In this document: positions 27,094-35,800 of the stretch, piece by piece
How the letters are laid out: each line of letters starts with the position of its first letter
Numbering within the stretch: the first letter of the stretch is position 1
NCBI GenBank assembly: GCA_900320615.1
Contig: ONSX01000001.1
Location: 1-61,575 of the forward strand
Reading direction: 5' to 3'
DNA length: 61,575 nt
From: an uncultured Eubacteriales bacterium
Lineage (GTDB): Bacteria; Bacillota; Clostridia; Lachnospirales; Lachnospiraceae
The notes under the pieces: generated by a model
What the model was told of the DNA's origin: nothing
Databases searched by the model: none
Seen by the model: the letters and a program-made list of their open reading frames with translations, nothing else
Made by a program: the position numbers and the translations under genes

Positions 27094-28002
27094 TCACTCG
27101 GTCATGACGCGGCGATTCGTCGACTGACCAGTGATGCGGAGGCCGCGCAGTGAGTCGATGAATTTGTAGAGCTGTGAGTAGCCGTAGAGCTTAACATTGA
27201 AGTTTTTGTGCTTGCGGCGGATCTCCTGGCCGAGGGTCGAGAGCGCGATCCCCTTCTTGCCGTGTTCTCTGACGATGCTCCGGATATCGTTGATCAGCTC
27301 GTCATCCTCGGATTTGCCTTCCTTGAGGCTGACCGTGATGACGTTGTTTTTTCCTTTCTCGACGACGATGCCGTCCATGTCCGCGAGAAATTTGGAGAGC
27401 TGGCTGTAGCCGAATGTGCGGATATCGAAATCCGGGTATTTGCTCTGCAGGCGGCTGCCGATCTCGCCGGGGCCTGTCGTTCTGCCGTTGTTGTCATTCT
27501 TCGTGATGATGTTGATGATGTCGGACTCGATCGCGTCCTTGGTCATTGAACTTGTAGCCTCCTCATTTTCGAGGAGGTTCTCAAGCTCTGTAAAGACCGT
27601 ACAGGCCGCGCGGAAGGAGTCCGGCGTCTTTTTTTCTCCCATGCCGATGACCATCTTGCCGGATTCGCGGAGTCGCGAGGCGAGACGGGTGAAATCACTG
27701 TCTGAGCTCACGATGCAGAAGCCGTCGACGTTGGCGGTGTAGAGAAGGTCCATCGCGTCGATGATGAGCGCAGAGTCGGTCGCGTTCTTTCCGGTTGTGT
27801 TCGAGAACTGCTGGACCGGAATGATCGATTTCTCGAGGAGTTTCTGGCTCCAGCGGGCGTTGGCGGATGTTGTGAAGTCCCCATAGATCCGGCGGTATGT
27901 GATGGTGCCGTATTGAGAGAGCTCATCGAAAATTCCGTTCAGATATTTGGACGAGACGTTGTCCGAGTCGATGAGCAGTGCAATTTTCTTGTCTTCTTCC
28001 AT
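27094..28002 (-). CDS. NYN-domain RNase-like protein with two OST-HTH/LOTUS domains
   Basis: Protein of 302 residues. The NYN domain (about 5-140) has a PIN-like acidic site: Asp12 and Asp14 in LLIDSDNVS, the TGKNATDSALIIDAMDLL helix and VSSDSDFTRLA. Two OST-HTH (LOTUS) modules follow, about 155-225 and 232-300, each with the pattern FDIRTFGYSQLSKFL or FNVKLYGYSQLYKFI. LOTUS domains bind RNA, including G-quadruplexes. It is likely an RNA-cleaving or RNA-silencing factor; the target is unknown. ATG at 28002 is used; a TTG four codons upstream sits too close to AAAGGA. Confidence 0.88.
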   Translation of the reverse strand: MEEDKKIALLIDSDNVSSKYLNGIFDELSQYGTITYRRIYGDFTTSANARWSQKLLEKSIIPVQQFSNTTGKNATDSALIIDAMDLLYTANVDGFCIVSSDSDFTRLASRLRESGKMVIGMGEKKTPDSFRAACTVFTELENLLENEEATSSMTKDAIESDIINIITKNDNNGRTTGPGEIGSRLQSKYPDFDIRTFGYSQLSKFLADMDGIVVEKGKNNVITVSLKEGKSEDDELINDIRSIVREHGKKGIALSTLGQEIRRKHKNFNVKLYGYSQLYKFIDSLRGLRITGQSTNRRVMTE

Positions 28003-28032
28003 GATCGGATGCAAATTCCTTTCTTCGTGTGT

Positions 28033-29259
28033 TTACAGCGCGATGCCGTTCAGCGCAAGAAGCTTTCTCGCGCTCTCGACGGAGTCAGTGCCTTCCCGGT
28101 TCTTGACCGGGGCAAACTCGCGCTCCCGCTCTACCTCGAACGGAAGACAGCCAGGCAGTTCGTGCACCATGTCGAGTATGAAATATTCGAATTTCCAGCC
28201 ATTTTCCATGTCCGGCCGGATGGTCTGCCCGTCTTCGCCGACATACGGGATCTTTTTGTGCGCGAAGTGAACGGGCATCTGCTCATGCATGACTTTCTCG
28301 AGGTCCGCGACGCGGAACATATAGTTGAGGATGACGCCGAAGCCGTAGGCAAGGCTTCCGTCTGCGCGCCTTTCGGTACGCATCGCATCGGTCATCTCGA
28401 TGTATTCGACGACGGACGGCTTTCCGTCCTCAAGACACATGACGCCGACCTTCTCGTCTGGATCTGCCTTGCGGACGACCTTGGAGCCGCAGGCGCTTCC
28501 TGTCTCAATGACGGCCCCGAGAAATGTGGGATCTGCGATGCTTTGCAGGACGTTGTCGACGGCGAAGACATTGAGAAAGGTGACGCCGAGCGTATGGAGC
28601 AGATCGACATATCCGGCATCTGCCATGGAGAGAAACCATCCGCCGTTTCCATTCGGGGAGACCGCGATGCGGGACGGAGTCTCGAGGAGAACATGGCCGT
28701 TTTCGTCGACGGCCGGAGCCATCGACTGCGTGAAGAAATGGATATGATCCTTGTCATAGCCGAAATACCGATGCTCCGCAAGGAAGGCGCGCGTCTCCGC
28801 GTCGTTCCGCTCACTCGTCATGATGAAGAGGTGAATCCAGGTGTTGGCCGCCTCGACGACGCGCAGGAGGTTCTCTATGAGCCTCTGGAAAATGAACACA
28901 TCTCTTGTGATGCCGATGTTGAAGGCGCCCTTCGGTCCCGTGATGCCGAGACGCGTTCCCATGCCGCCGGCAAGGAGGACGGCCGCGAGCTTCCCGGAGC
29001 GAATCGCGTCGAAGCCGGTCTTCCGGAAATCCATCCGGCGCTTCCGGATTTCAGAGAGTGTCATCGCGGGAATTGGCGTGATGGCGCCGCGCTTTGTCTC
29101 GCGGTTTCTTTCGTGAAATGCATTTAAGTAAGAAAAGTCAGTCCGGCTGATCTGGTCAAGGAGCGATGCGCGATCCTTCTCATCCAGCGTGTCATAGAAA
29201 CGGAGAAGCTGTGTCTCTCCGATTTCAGAGAGGCGGGCGTAAGCTTCACGATAAGTCAT
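28033..29259 (-). CDS. UTP-sugar-1-phosphate uridylyltransferase (UDPGP/UAP family)
   Basis: Nucleotidyltransferase of about 408 residues. The signature VLLAGGMGTRLGITGPKGAFNIG is that of UDPGP-type pyrophosphorylases; later sequence (SPNGNGGW, FGVILNYMFRV, WKFEYFILDM) resembles eukaryote-like UDP-N-acetylglucosamine pyrophosphorylases rather than GalU. It makes a UDP-sugar for wall or polysaccharide. The start at 29259 (MTYREAYARLSE) fits relatives; ATG at 29280 is possible, and neither has a good ribosome site. Ends 31 bases before the NYN gene starts, in the same direction. Confidence 0.85.
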   Translation of the reverse strand: MTYREAYARLSEIGETQLLRFYDTLDEKDRASLLDQISRTDFSYLNAFHERNRETKRGAITPIPAMTLSEIRKRRMDFRKTGFDAIRSGKLAAVLLAGGMGTRLGITGPKGAFNIGITRDVFIFQRLIENLLRVVEAANTWIHLFIMTSERNDAETRAFLAEHRYFGYDKDHIHFFTQSMAPAVDENGHVLLETPSRIAVSPNGNGGWFLSMADAGYVDLLHTLGVTFLNVFAVDNVLQSIADPTFLGAVIETGSACGSKVVRKADPDEKVGVMCLEDGKPSVVEYIEMTDAMRTERRADGSLAYGFGVILNYMFRVADLEKVMHEQMPVHFAHKKIPYVGEDGQTIRPDMENGWKFEYFILDMVHELPGCLPFEVEREREFAPVKNREGTDSVESARKLLALNGIAL

Positions 29260-29636
29260 GTGTATGCAGGCGGTCGTCATGTGTGACTTGTGTCGGCGGA
29301 CGGCCGTCTTCCTCCTTTCGACAGGGTAGTATATGTATATAAGTTTACATCGGATCGAGCGGAAAGACAAGAAAAGGGGGATGAGATGCCGCCTGCCCCG
29401 CGGCAGGATCCGGTGTGGAGCAAGCGGCATCCGGAAAAATCAGTGACTGACTTCGAGGATTTATTGTATACAAAGGCAGATAAAATCGAATCTACATATA
29501 TGAAACCGGTTTCACATATACAGGATATGTTGCACAAGAAATGCGTTAAATATGGGTTAAAACATGAAATGATGACTGAAACATGCAATGTTAAACTTTT
29601 TTAACTCCGTGCAAACGCTGAATTTTTCAAACCCGA
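29260..29636. other. Intergenic control region between divergent genes
   Basis: The 514 bases between the uridylyltransferase (minus) and the HPr-like gene (plus) hold no convincing gene; a 104-codon plus-strand frame at 29290-29604 lacks a ribosome site and family sequence. The region is AT-rich from 29450 to 29640, and holds the palindrome at 29500-29514 and the minus-strand AGGAGG at 29316-29311, which has no start codon at a usable distance. Confidence 0.6.
29500..29514 (+). promoter_or_regulatory. cre (CcpA) operator, perfect palindrome core
   Basis: ATGAAACCGGTTTCA fits the cre pattern WTGNAANCGNWNNCW at all positions; the inner 14 bases are a perfect palindrome. It lies between the uridylyltransferase and HPr-like genes, 241 bases before the start of the former. 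Which promoter it controls is not clear. Confidence 0.68.
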
Positions 29637-29665
29637 TTGACAGAGCGGCAGGCCGGCTTTAGAAT
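29637..29665 (+). promoter_or_regulatory. Promoter of the HPr-like gene
   Basis: TTGACA at 29637-29642, 17 bases, TAGAAT at 29660-29665; a leader of about 100 bases follows. Confidence 0.8.
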
Positions 29666-29773
29666 GGGCGCATCAGATTGAGATACGACGCGTAAACGGA
29701 ACGCGGATGACTGTTCCGGTCTGATAAAGGGAGTGTCCTGACACTGGCTTTTAATTAAGAAGGAGTGATTGTT

Positions 29774-29998
29774 ATGACAGAATACAAGATCAGACTTAAG
29801 CAGAACGATGTTGCTGATTTCGTCCATGCTGCTGAGAGCTGTGACTGTGACGTCGATATTTTTTATAACCGCTTTATCATTGACGCAAAGTCCATTCTCG
29901 GCGTCCTGAGCCTTGACCTCACAAGGGTGCTTACAGTTCGCATGCCGGAGAAGGTCGCACATTTTGAGAAGCAGATCGCCAAGTACCAGGTCGCGTGA
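29774..29998 (+). CDS. HPr-like regulatory protein (Ser46 kept, His15 absent)
   Basis: Protein of 74 residues. Residues 22-55 align with HPr from strand 2 to strand 3: CDCDVDIFYNRFIIDAKSIL followed by GVLSLDL, so Ser40 equals HPr Ser46, the HPr kinase target. The phosphotransfer motif HARPA is missing (KQNDVADFVHAAES here) and the first helix is shorter. It therefore resembles Bacillus Crh in logic: a regulator that can be Ser-phosphorylated but not used in sugar transport. AAGGAGTGA precedes ATG 29774; the in-frame GTG at 29765 overlaps it. Single gene with a strong promoter and terminator. Similar proteins are common in clostridia. Confidence 0.88.
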   Translation: MTEYKIRLKQNDVADFVHAAESCDCDVDIFYNRFIIDAKSILGVLSLDLTRVLTVRMPEKVAHFEKQIAKYQVA

Positions 29999-30080
29999 GA
30001 CCGGGGACTTCCGGAGGGACACGGCATGAAGTGAGCCGGATCCGTCCGGAAGAAAATGAAACGTATTTCAGTCTGTTCAT

Positions 30081-30114
30081 GAGGCTGCCGCAGCTGCGGC
30101 GGCCTCATTTTTTT
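30081..30114 (+). terminator. Intrinsic terminator of the HPr-like gene
   Basis: GAGGCTGCCGCAG (30081-30093) pairs with CTGCGGCGGCCTC (30094-30106) with one G-T pair, followed by A and seven T residues. Confidence 0.88.
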
Positions 30115-30145
30115 ATATCAGGCCGGAGATGCTTGGCAGCTGCTT

Positions 30146-30174
30146 TTTACGGAATCGGAGCCGTCTGGTATAAT
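30146..30174 (+). promoter_or_regulatory. Promoter of the helicase gene
   Basis: TTTACG at 30146-30151, 17 bases, TATAAT at 30169-30174. Confidence 0.65.
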
Positions 30175-30199
30175 GATGCCATGAATCGGGGGATTTGGG

Positions 30200-32788
30200 A
30201 TGGATACAAGTGATAAGCATGTGAGCGGGAGCGCGGATGACCTGCCGCTTGTCCGCATTTCCGTGAGACATCTGGTGGAGTTCGTGTTAAGGAGCGGCGA
30301 TCTCGATAACCGGACGCAGGGCGCGCAGAGCTTCGAGGCCGCGATGGCCGGCGCGCGTCTGCACAGGAAGCTGCAGAAGCGTGCAGAGGGACTCTATGAA
30401 CCGGAGGTCACACTGAAGAAGGATGTGCATTTTCCGGATCTCGTGCTCCGCATTGAGGGAAGAGCGGATGGCGTCATGGGAGTCGGGCCAGACGGAAAGA
30501 TGACGGGAAAAACCGGGAAGAGCGCCGGAAATCCGTCGGAGACAGGCGCGGCAAAGTCACTTGCGCCGGTCTGTGTCGATGAGATCAAATGTATGTATCT
30601 CGATGTGAAGGAGCTGGAGGAGCCATTCGCGATTCATCTGGCGCAGGCGAAGTGCTACGCATATATTCTCGCGGACGCTAAGTCACTTGCCTCTGTCGGC
30701 GTGCGCATGACATATGTGAATCTCGAGACCGAGGATGTGAAGCGCTTTCGCACGGATTTTAACTTCGCGGAGCTTGAGGACTGGTTCCTTGAGGTCGCGC
30801 GCGCCTATCACCGCTGGGCCTCCTGGCAGCTTCGCCACATAAAGGAGAGGGATGAGTCGATGGCGAACCTGAATTTCCCGTTTCCTTACCGCCCGGGACA
30901 GAAGGGGCTTGCGGCGACGGTCTACGCCACCCTGCGGGATGCGGGGAATCTCATGCTCATGGCTCCGACTGGAGTTGGAAAGACGATGAGCTGCCTGTTT
31001 CCGGCGGTTCGCGCATTGGGGCAGGGCAGGGGGGATCGCATTTTTTATCTGACAGGGAAAAATGAGACGCTCTCTGCACCTGCGGAGGCACTCGGAATTC
31101 TCACCGGGAAAGGACTTGACATCCGTGCCATCCGTATTCTGTCGAAGGAAAAGATCTGCCCGCTCTCTGAGCCGAGCTGCAACCCGGACGACTGCCCGTA
31201 CGCGAAGGGGCATTTTGACCGCGTAAACGATGCCGTCTTCGAACTTTTGGATGCGGGCGGAAGCTGCGTGGCGGACAGCGGCGTGATCATGCGTCAGGCT
31301 GAAAAATGGCGCGTCTGTCCGTTTGAGATGGAGCTTGACGTATCCTCCTGGTGTGATGTGATTCTGTGCGACTACAATTATGTCTTTGACCCGGACGCAC
31401 AGCTTAGGCGGTTTTTCGGCGAGGATGTGAAGGGGGATTATATTTTTCTCATTGACGAGGCCCACAACCTGGTTGATCGCGGGCGGGAGATGTACAGCGC
31501 GGAGCTCCGGAAAACGCATGTGCTTGCGGCAAAGCGCCTTGCAAAGGATGGAGCTCCGAAGATCGCAAGAGCGCTTGCACGCGTCAACCAATGCCTGCTT
31601 CAGGTAAAGCATGACTGCGCGGAGCATCCGGACGGAAACACGGCGGGGATTCCATTTCATGTGCTCGGAGGCATGGCACCTGCGGAAGGTTTCGGCAGCC
31701 TTGACAGACTTCTTGCGGCGATGCTGAGACTCTGCGGGGAAATGCAGACTTTCTACAAGGAAAGTGAGAATGCGGAGCTGAAGGAGAAACTGCTCGATTT
31801 CTATTTTGAAGTCAGAACGTTTGTATCGGTTGCAGACTACCTTGACGACACGTACATTGCGTATGCGGAGACGGGAGCGGCGGGAGAAGAGGGGAGAGGA
31901 GCGAAGAGGGATGCGCTTCCGGCCTCCGAGCTTCTCCTGAAGCTGCTCTGCGTGAATCCCGCGCGGCGTCTCGGAAATGCGCTTGCGCACGGGAGAAGTG
32001 CCGTATTTTTCTCTGCGACGCTTCTTCCAGCGGCCTATTACAGGCGGATGCTGACGACAGGGGATGATGTCCCGGCCGTCTACGCGCCGTCGCCATTTGA
32101 TCGGACCCGGAGGCGCATCCTGATCGGAACCGATGTCAGCACGAAATACACGGCGAGAGGGAAGGACATGTACCGGAGGATCGCCCGCTATATCTCCGTG
32201 ACTGCGCGGGCAAAATGCGGGAATTATCTCATTTTCTTTCCGTCATATAAGATGATGCGCGATGTCTGCCGCGTATACAGGCAGGAATTCGACTCTCCGG
32301 ACGTGAACTATGTGTGCCAGTCGTACGGGATGAGCGAGACGGACCGGGAAATCTTCATGGAGAACTTCTATGAGGATCCGGCGGTGTCCCTCGTCGCGTT
32401 CGCTGTCATGGGCGGCATGTTCTCAGAGGGGATCGATCTTGCAGGGACGAAGCTGATCGGTGCGGTCGTCGTCGGAACTGGAATTCCGCAGGTAAGCAAT
32501 GAGCGGGAGATTCTGAAGCGCTACTACGACAATCCGCCGGAGGAAGATCCCGCGGAAAATGCGGAGCCTGCGGGTTTCGACTATGCATACCGGTACCCTG
32601 GCATGAACAAGGTTCTGCAGGCGGCCGGCCGCGTGATCCGCACGCAGACGGATCGCGGCGTGATCGTGCTGCTCGACAGCCGGTTCGCGGATCCTGCAAA
32701 CCGCCGGCTCTTTCCGCGGGAGTGGAGCGACGCCGTCTATGTCACAGCCGGGACCGCGGGGGAGGAACTCGCCCGTTTCTGGGGCTGA
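30200..32788 (+). CDS. PD-(D/E)XK nuclease fused to an Fe-S superfamily 2 helicase (DinG/XPD type)
   Basis: Protein of 862 residues. The N-terminal domain (about 10-200) has a RecB/Cas4-like nuclease site, Asp90 in GRADGV and Asp127-Glu128-Ile-Lys130. The helicase has Walker A APTGVGKTM (about 256-263), an Fe-S cluster set Cys320, Cys327, Cys332, Cys373, DEAH box Asp419-His422, and late motifs FFSATLL, SEGIDLAGTKL and QAAGRVIR. It probably unwinds DNA 5' to 3' and trims it during repair. A low-complexity insertion (30481-30567) lies between the nuclease residues. GGGATTTGGG precedes the ATG. Confidence 0.88.
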   Translation: MDTSDKHVSGSADDLPLVRISVRHLVEFVLRSGDLDNRTQGAQSFEAAMAGARLHRKLQKRAEGLYEPEVTLKKDVHFPDLVLRIEGRADGVMGVGPDGKMTGKTGKSAGNPSETGAAKSLAPVCVDEIKCMYLDVKELEEPFAIHLAQAKCYAYILADAKSLASVGVRMTYVNLETEDVKRFRTDFNFAELEDWFLEVARAYHRWASWQLRHIKERDESMANLNFPFPYRPGQKGLAATVYATLRDAGNLMLMAPTGVGKTMSCLFPAVRALGQGRGDRIFYLTGKNETLSAPAEALGILTGKGLDIRAIRILSKEKICPLSEPSCNPDDCPYAKGHFDRVNDAVFELLDAGGSCVADSGVIMRQAEKWRVCPFEMELDVSSWCDVILCDYNYVFDPDAQLRRFFGEDVKGDYIFLIDEAHNLVDRGREMYSAELRKTHVLAAKRLAKDGAPKIARALARVNQCLLQVKHDCAEHPDGNTAGIPFHVLGGMAPAEGFGSLDRLLAAMLRLCGEMQTFYKESENAELKEKLLDFYFEVRTFVSVADYLDDTYIAYAETGAAGEEGRGAKRDALPASELLLKLLCVNPARRLGNALAHGRSAVFFSATLLPAAYYRRMLTTGDDVPAVYAPSPFDRTRRRILIGTDVSTKYTARGKDMYRRIARYISVTARAKCGNYLIFFPSYKMMRDVCRVYRQEFDSPDVNYVCQSYGMSETDREIFMENFYEDPAVSLVAFAVMGGMFSEGIDLAGTKLIGAVVVGTGIPQVSNEREILKRYYDNPPEEDPAENAEPAGFDYAYRYPGMNKVLQAAGRVIRTQTDRGVIVLLDSRFADPANRRLFPREWSDAVYVTAGTAGEELARFWG

Positions 32789-32821
32789 CGGCAGGAAAAT
32801 GCGGAAAACCGGGAATATGGT

Positions 32822-32849
32822 TTGCACGTTTCTCATTTTCAGATATAAT
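32822..32849 (+). promoter_or_regulatory. Promoter of purL
   Basis: TTGCAC at 32822-32827, 16 bases, TATAAT at 32844-32849, about 50 bases before the start codon. The leader is too short for a purine riboswitch. Confidence 0.75.
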
Positions 32850-32899
32850 GAAGACGACTTTAAATCTTTACACCTATCAAAAGCGGGGTATACAAGTAA

Positions 32900-35800
32900 A
32901 TGGTTAGACGAGTTTATGTGGAAAAGAAACCGCAGTTCGCGGGCCAGGCGAAGGATCTTCGCCATGAGATCCGCCATTACCTGAATATTCAGGGATGCGA
33001 AAATGTCCGCGTTTTCAATCGTTACGACGTCGAGAATGTCTCCGATGCGGTCTATAAGAAGGCCTGCCGGACTGTCTTCGCGGAGCCGCCGGTGGATACG
33101 GTCTATCAGGAGAAGCTCCCGGAGCAGGAGAACGCAAAGATTTTCTCCGTCGAGTACCTTCCGGGACAGTTCGACCAGAGGGCAGACTCCGCAGAGCAGT
33201 GTATCCGCTTCCTTGACGAGCGTGAGGATCCGACTGTCCGCACCGCGACAACCTACATGATCATTGGCTCTGTCACGGATGACGACGTGAAGAAGATCGA
33301 GGCGGACACAATCAACCCGGTCGATTCCCGTCTGGCGGATGAGACAAAGCCGGAGACTTTGAAGGAAAATTATGAGGAGCCGGATTCCGTCGAGACGATG
33401 GAAGGCTTCAAGGACATGAAGAACGATCCGCTGATGGAGCTCTACACAAAGCTCAATCTGGCGATGACATTTGAGGACTTCAAATTCATCCAGAACTATT
33501 TTGCAAATGAGGAGCACCGGGATCCGACAATAACTGAGATCCGTATGCTCGATACATACTGGTCTGACCACTGCCGCCACACGACCTATCTCACAGAGCT
33601 GAAGAATGTCACGTTCGGCGATGGCGACTATCGGAAGCCGATCGAGGACACCTTCAAGCAGTATCTCGCAGATCACGATGAGCTCTACAAGGGCCGCTCC
33701 GACAAATATGTTTCTCTCATGGACATGGCTCTTCTCGGTGCGAAGAAGCTGAAGAAGGAGGGAAAGCTCGAGGATCAGGAGAAGTCCGACGAGATCAACG
33801 CCTGCTCGATTGTCGTTCCGGTCGACGTAAACGGCAGGGAAGAGTCCTGGCTGATCAATTTTAAAAATGAGACCCACAACCACCCGACAGAGATCGAGCC
33901 GTTCGGCGGTGCGGCGACCTGCCTCGGCGGAGCAATCCGTGACCCGCTCTCCGGAAGAACGTATGTCTATCAGGCAATGCGTGTGACCGGAGCTGCTGAT
34001 CCGACCCGCCCGCAGTCCGAGACACTTCCGGGCAAGCTTCCGCAGAAGAAGCTCTGCCGCGGTGCTGCCCACGGCTACAGTTCCTACGGCAACCAGATCG
34101 GTCTTGCAACCGGCTATGTCAAGGAGATCTATCATCCGAACTATGTCGCAAAGCGCATGGAGATCGGCGCGGTCATTGCGGCTGCCCCGCAGAAAGCTGT
34201 GATCCGTGAGAACTCCGATCCGGGCGATATCATCATTCTTCTCGGCGGAAGGACGGGACGCGACGGTATCGGCGGCGCGACCGGCTCCTCCAAGAAGCAT
34301 ACGAAGAATTCGACGAAGACCTGCGGCGCGGAGGTCCAGAAGGGCAATGCGCCGACAGAGAGAAAGCTGCAGAGACTGTTCCGCCGCGGAGAAGTTGCCC
34401 ATCTGATCAAGAAGTGTAATGACTTCGGTGCGGGCGGAGTATCCGTCGCGATTGGCGAGCTCGCGCCGGGACTCAGGGTCAGCCTCGACAAGGTGCCGAA
34501 GAAGTATGCGGGCCTCGACGGAACGGAGATCGCGATCTCCGAGTCCCAGGAGAGAATGGCCGTTGTCGTCGATCCGAAGGACGTCGATAAGTTCCTCGCG
34601 TATGCCCACGAGGAGAACCTCGAGGCGACCCCGGTTGCTGTCGTCACGAAGGAGCCGAGACTTGTTCTCAACTGGAAGGGCAAGGATATCGTCAATATCA
34701 GCCGCGCGTTCCTTGATACGAACGGCGCGCATCAGGAGACGGATGTCTTCGTCGATATTCCGTGCAAGGCAGACTCTGAGCTCAACAAGAACCCGTATGT
34801 CACGAGAAATGTGGATGACAGCGGCTCAATCTACAACTCATGGAAATCGATGCTCGCGGATCTCAATGTCTGCTCACAGAAGGGTCTTGTCGAGATGTTC
34901 GACAGCTCGATCGGAGCAGCTTCCGTCCTCATGCCATACGGCGGCCGCTATCAGCTGACTGAGACGCAGGCGATGGTCGCGAAAGTTCCGGTTCCGGGCG
35001 GAAAGACGAACACGGTTACGATGATGAGCTACGGCTATGACCCGTATCTCACGACCTGGTCTCCGTACCACGGCGCAGCATGGGCGGTCACGGAATCTGT
35101 CCAGAAGATCGCGGCGGCGGGAGGCAACACGAGGAAGATTCGCTTCACATTCCAGGAATTCTTCCGCCGCATGAGCAAGGATCCGGAGAGATGGAGCCAG
35201 CCGTTCGCGGCGATGATGGGTTCCTACGCGGCACAGCTCGGCTTCGGCCTTCCGTCCATCGGAGGCAAGGACTCGATGTCCGGAACATTCGAGAATATCG
35301 ACGTACCGCCGACGCTGGTTTCATTTGCCGTGGATGTCGCGAAGGTACAGGACATCATTACGCCGGAATTCAAGAAGCCGGGCTCAAAGATTGTCTGGAT
35401 CCGCGCAAAGCGTGACCAGTACGATCTGCCGGATTATCAGGCGATCCTCGACGATGACGACAAGTTGCGCGAGGACATCCGGAAGGGACGCATTATTTCC
35501 GCGTACGTCCTCGGACGCCACGGTATCTGCGAGGCGGTCTCTAAGATGGCATTCGGCAACAAACTCGGCGTCAAAATCGAGCACAACCTTGACCCGCAGG
35601 ACTTTTTCAGCCCGAATTACGGAGATTTCGTGTGTGAGGTTGCAGACGGCAAGGTCGGAGAGCTGAAGTCTTCCTACACGGTGATCGGTGAGGTGACGGA
35701 TGATGCGACATTCCGTTACGGCAACATGGCGATGTCCGTCGAGGACGCACTTCATTCCTGGACGATGACGCTCGAGCCGGTCTACAAGACCAAGGTGTCA

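Noticed and set aside
29290..29604. A 104-codon plus-strand frame in the divergent intergenic region
   Set aside because: No ribosome site, no similarity I recognise, and it runs through the cre palindrome and the AT-rich control region.
32850..32899. A purine riboswitch before purL
   Set aside because: The leader is only about 45-50 bases, too short for the aptamer, and has no terminator.
32423..34732. A 769-codon open frame on the minus strand
   Set aside because: It lies opposite the helicase and purL genes, both with clear family sequence. Its own translation is rich in Arg and Leu, has no recognisable motif, and arises from codon bias.
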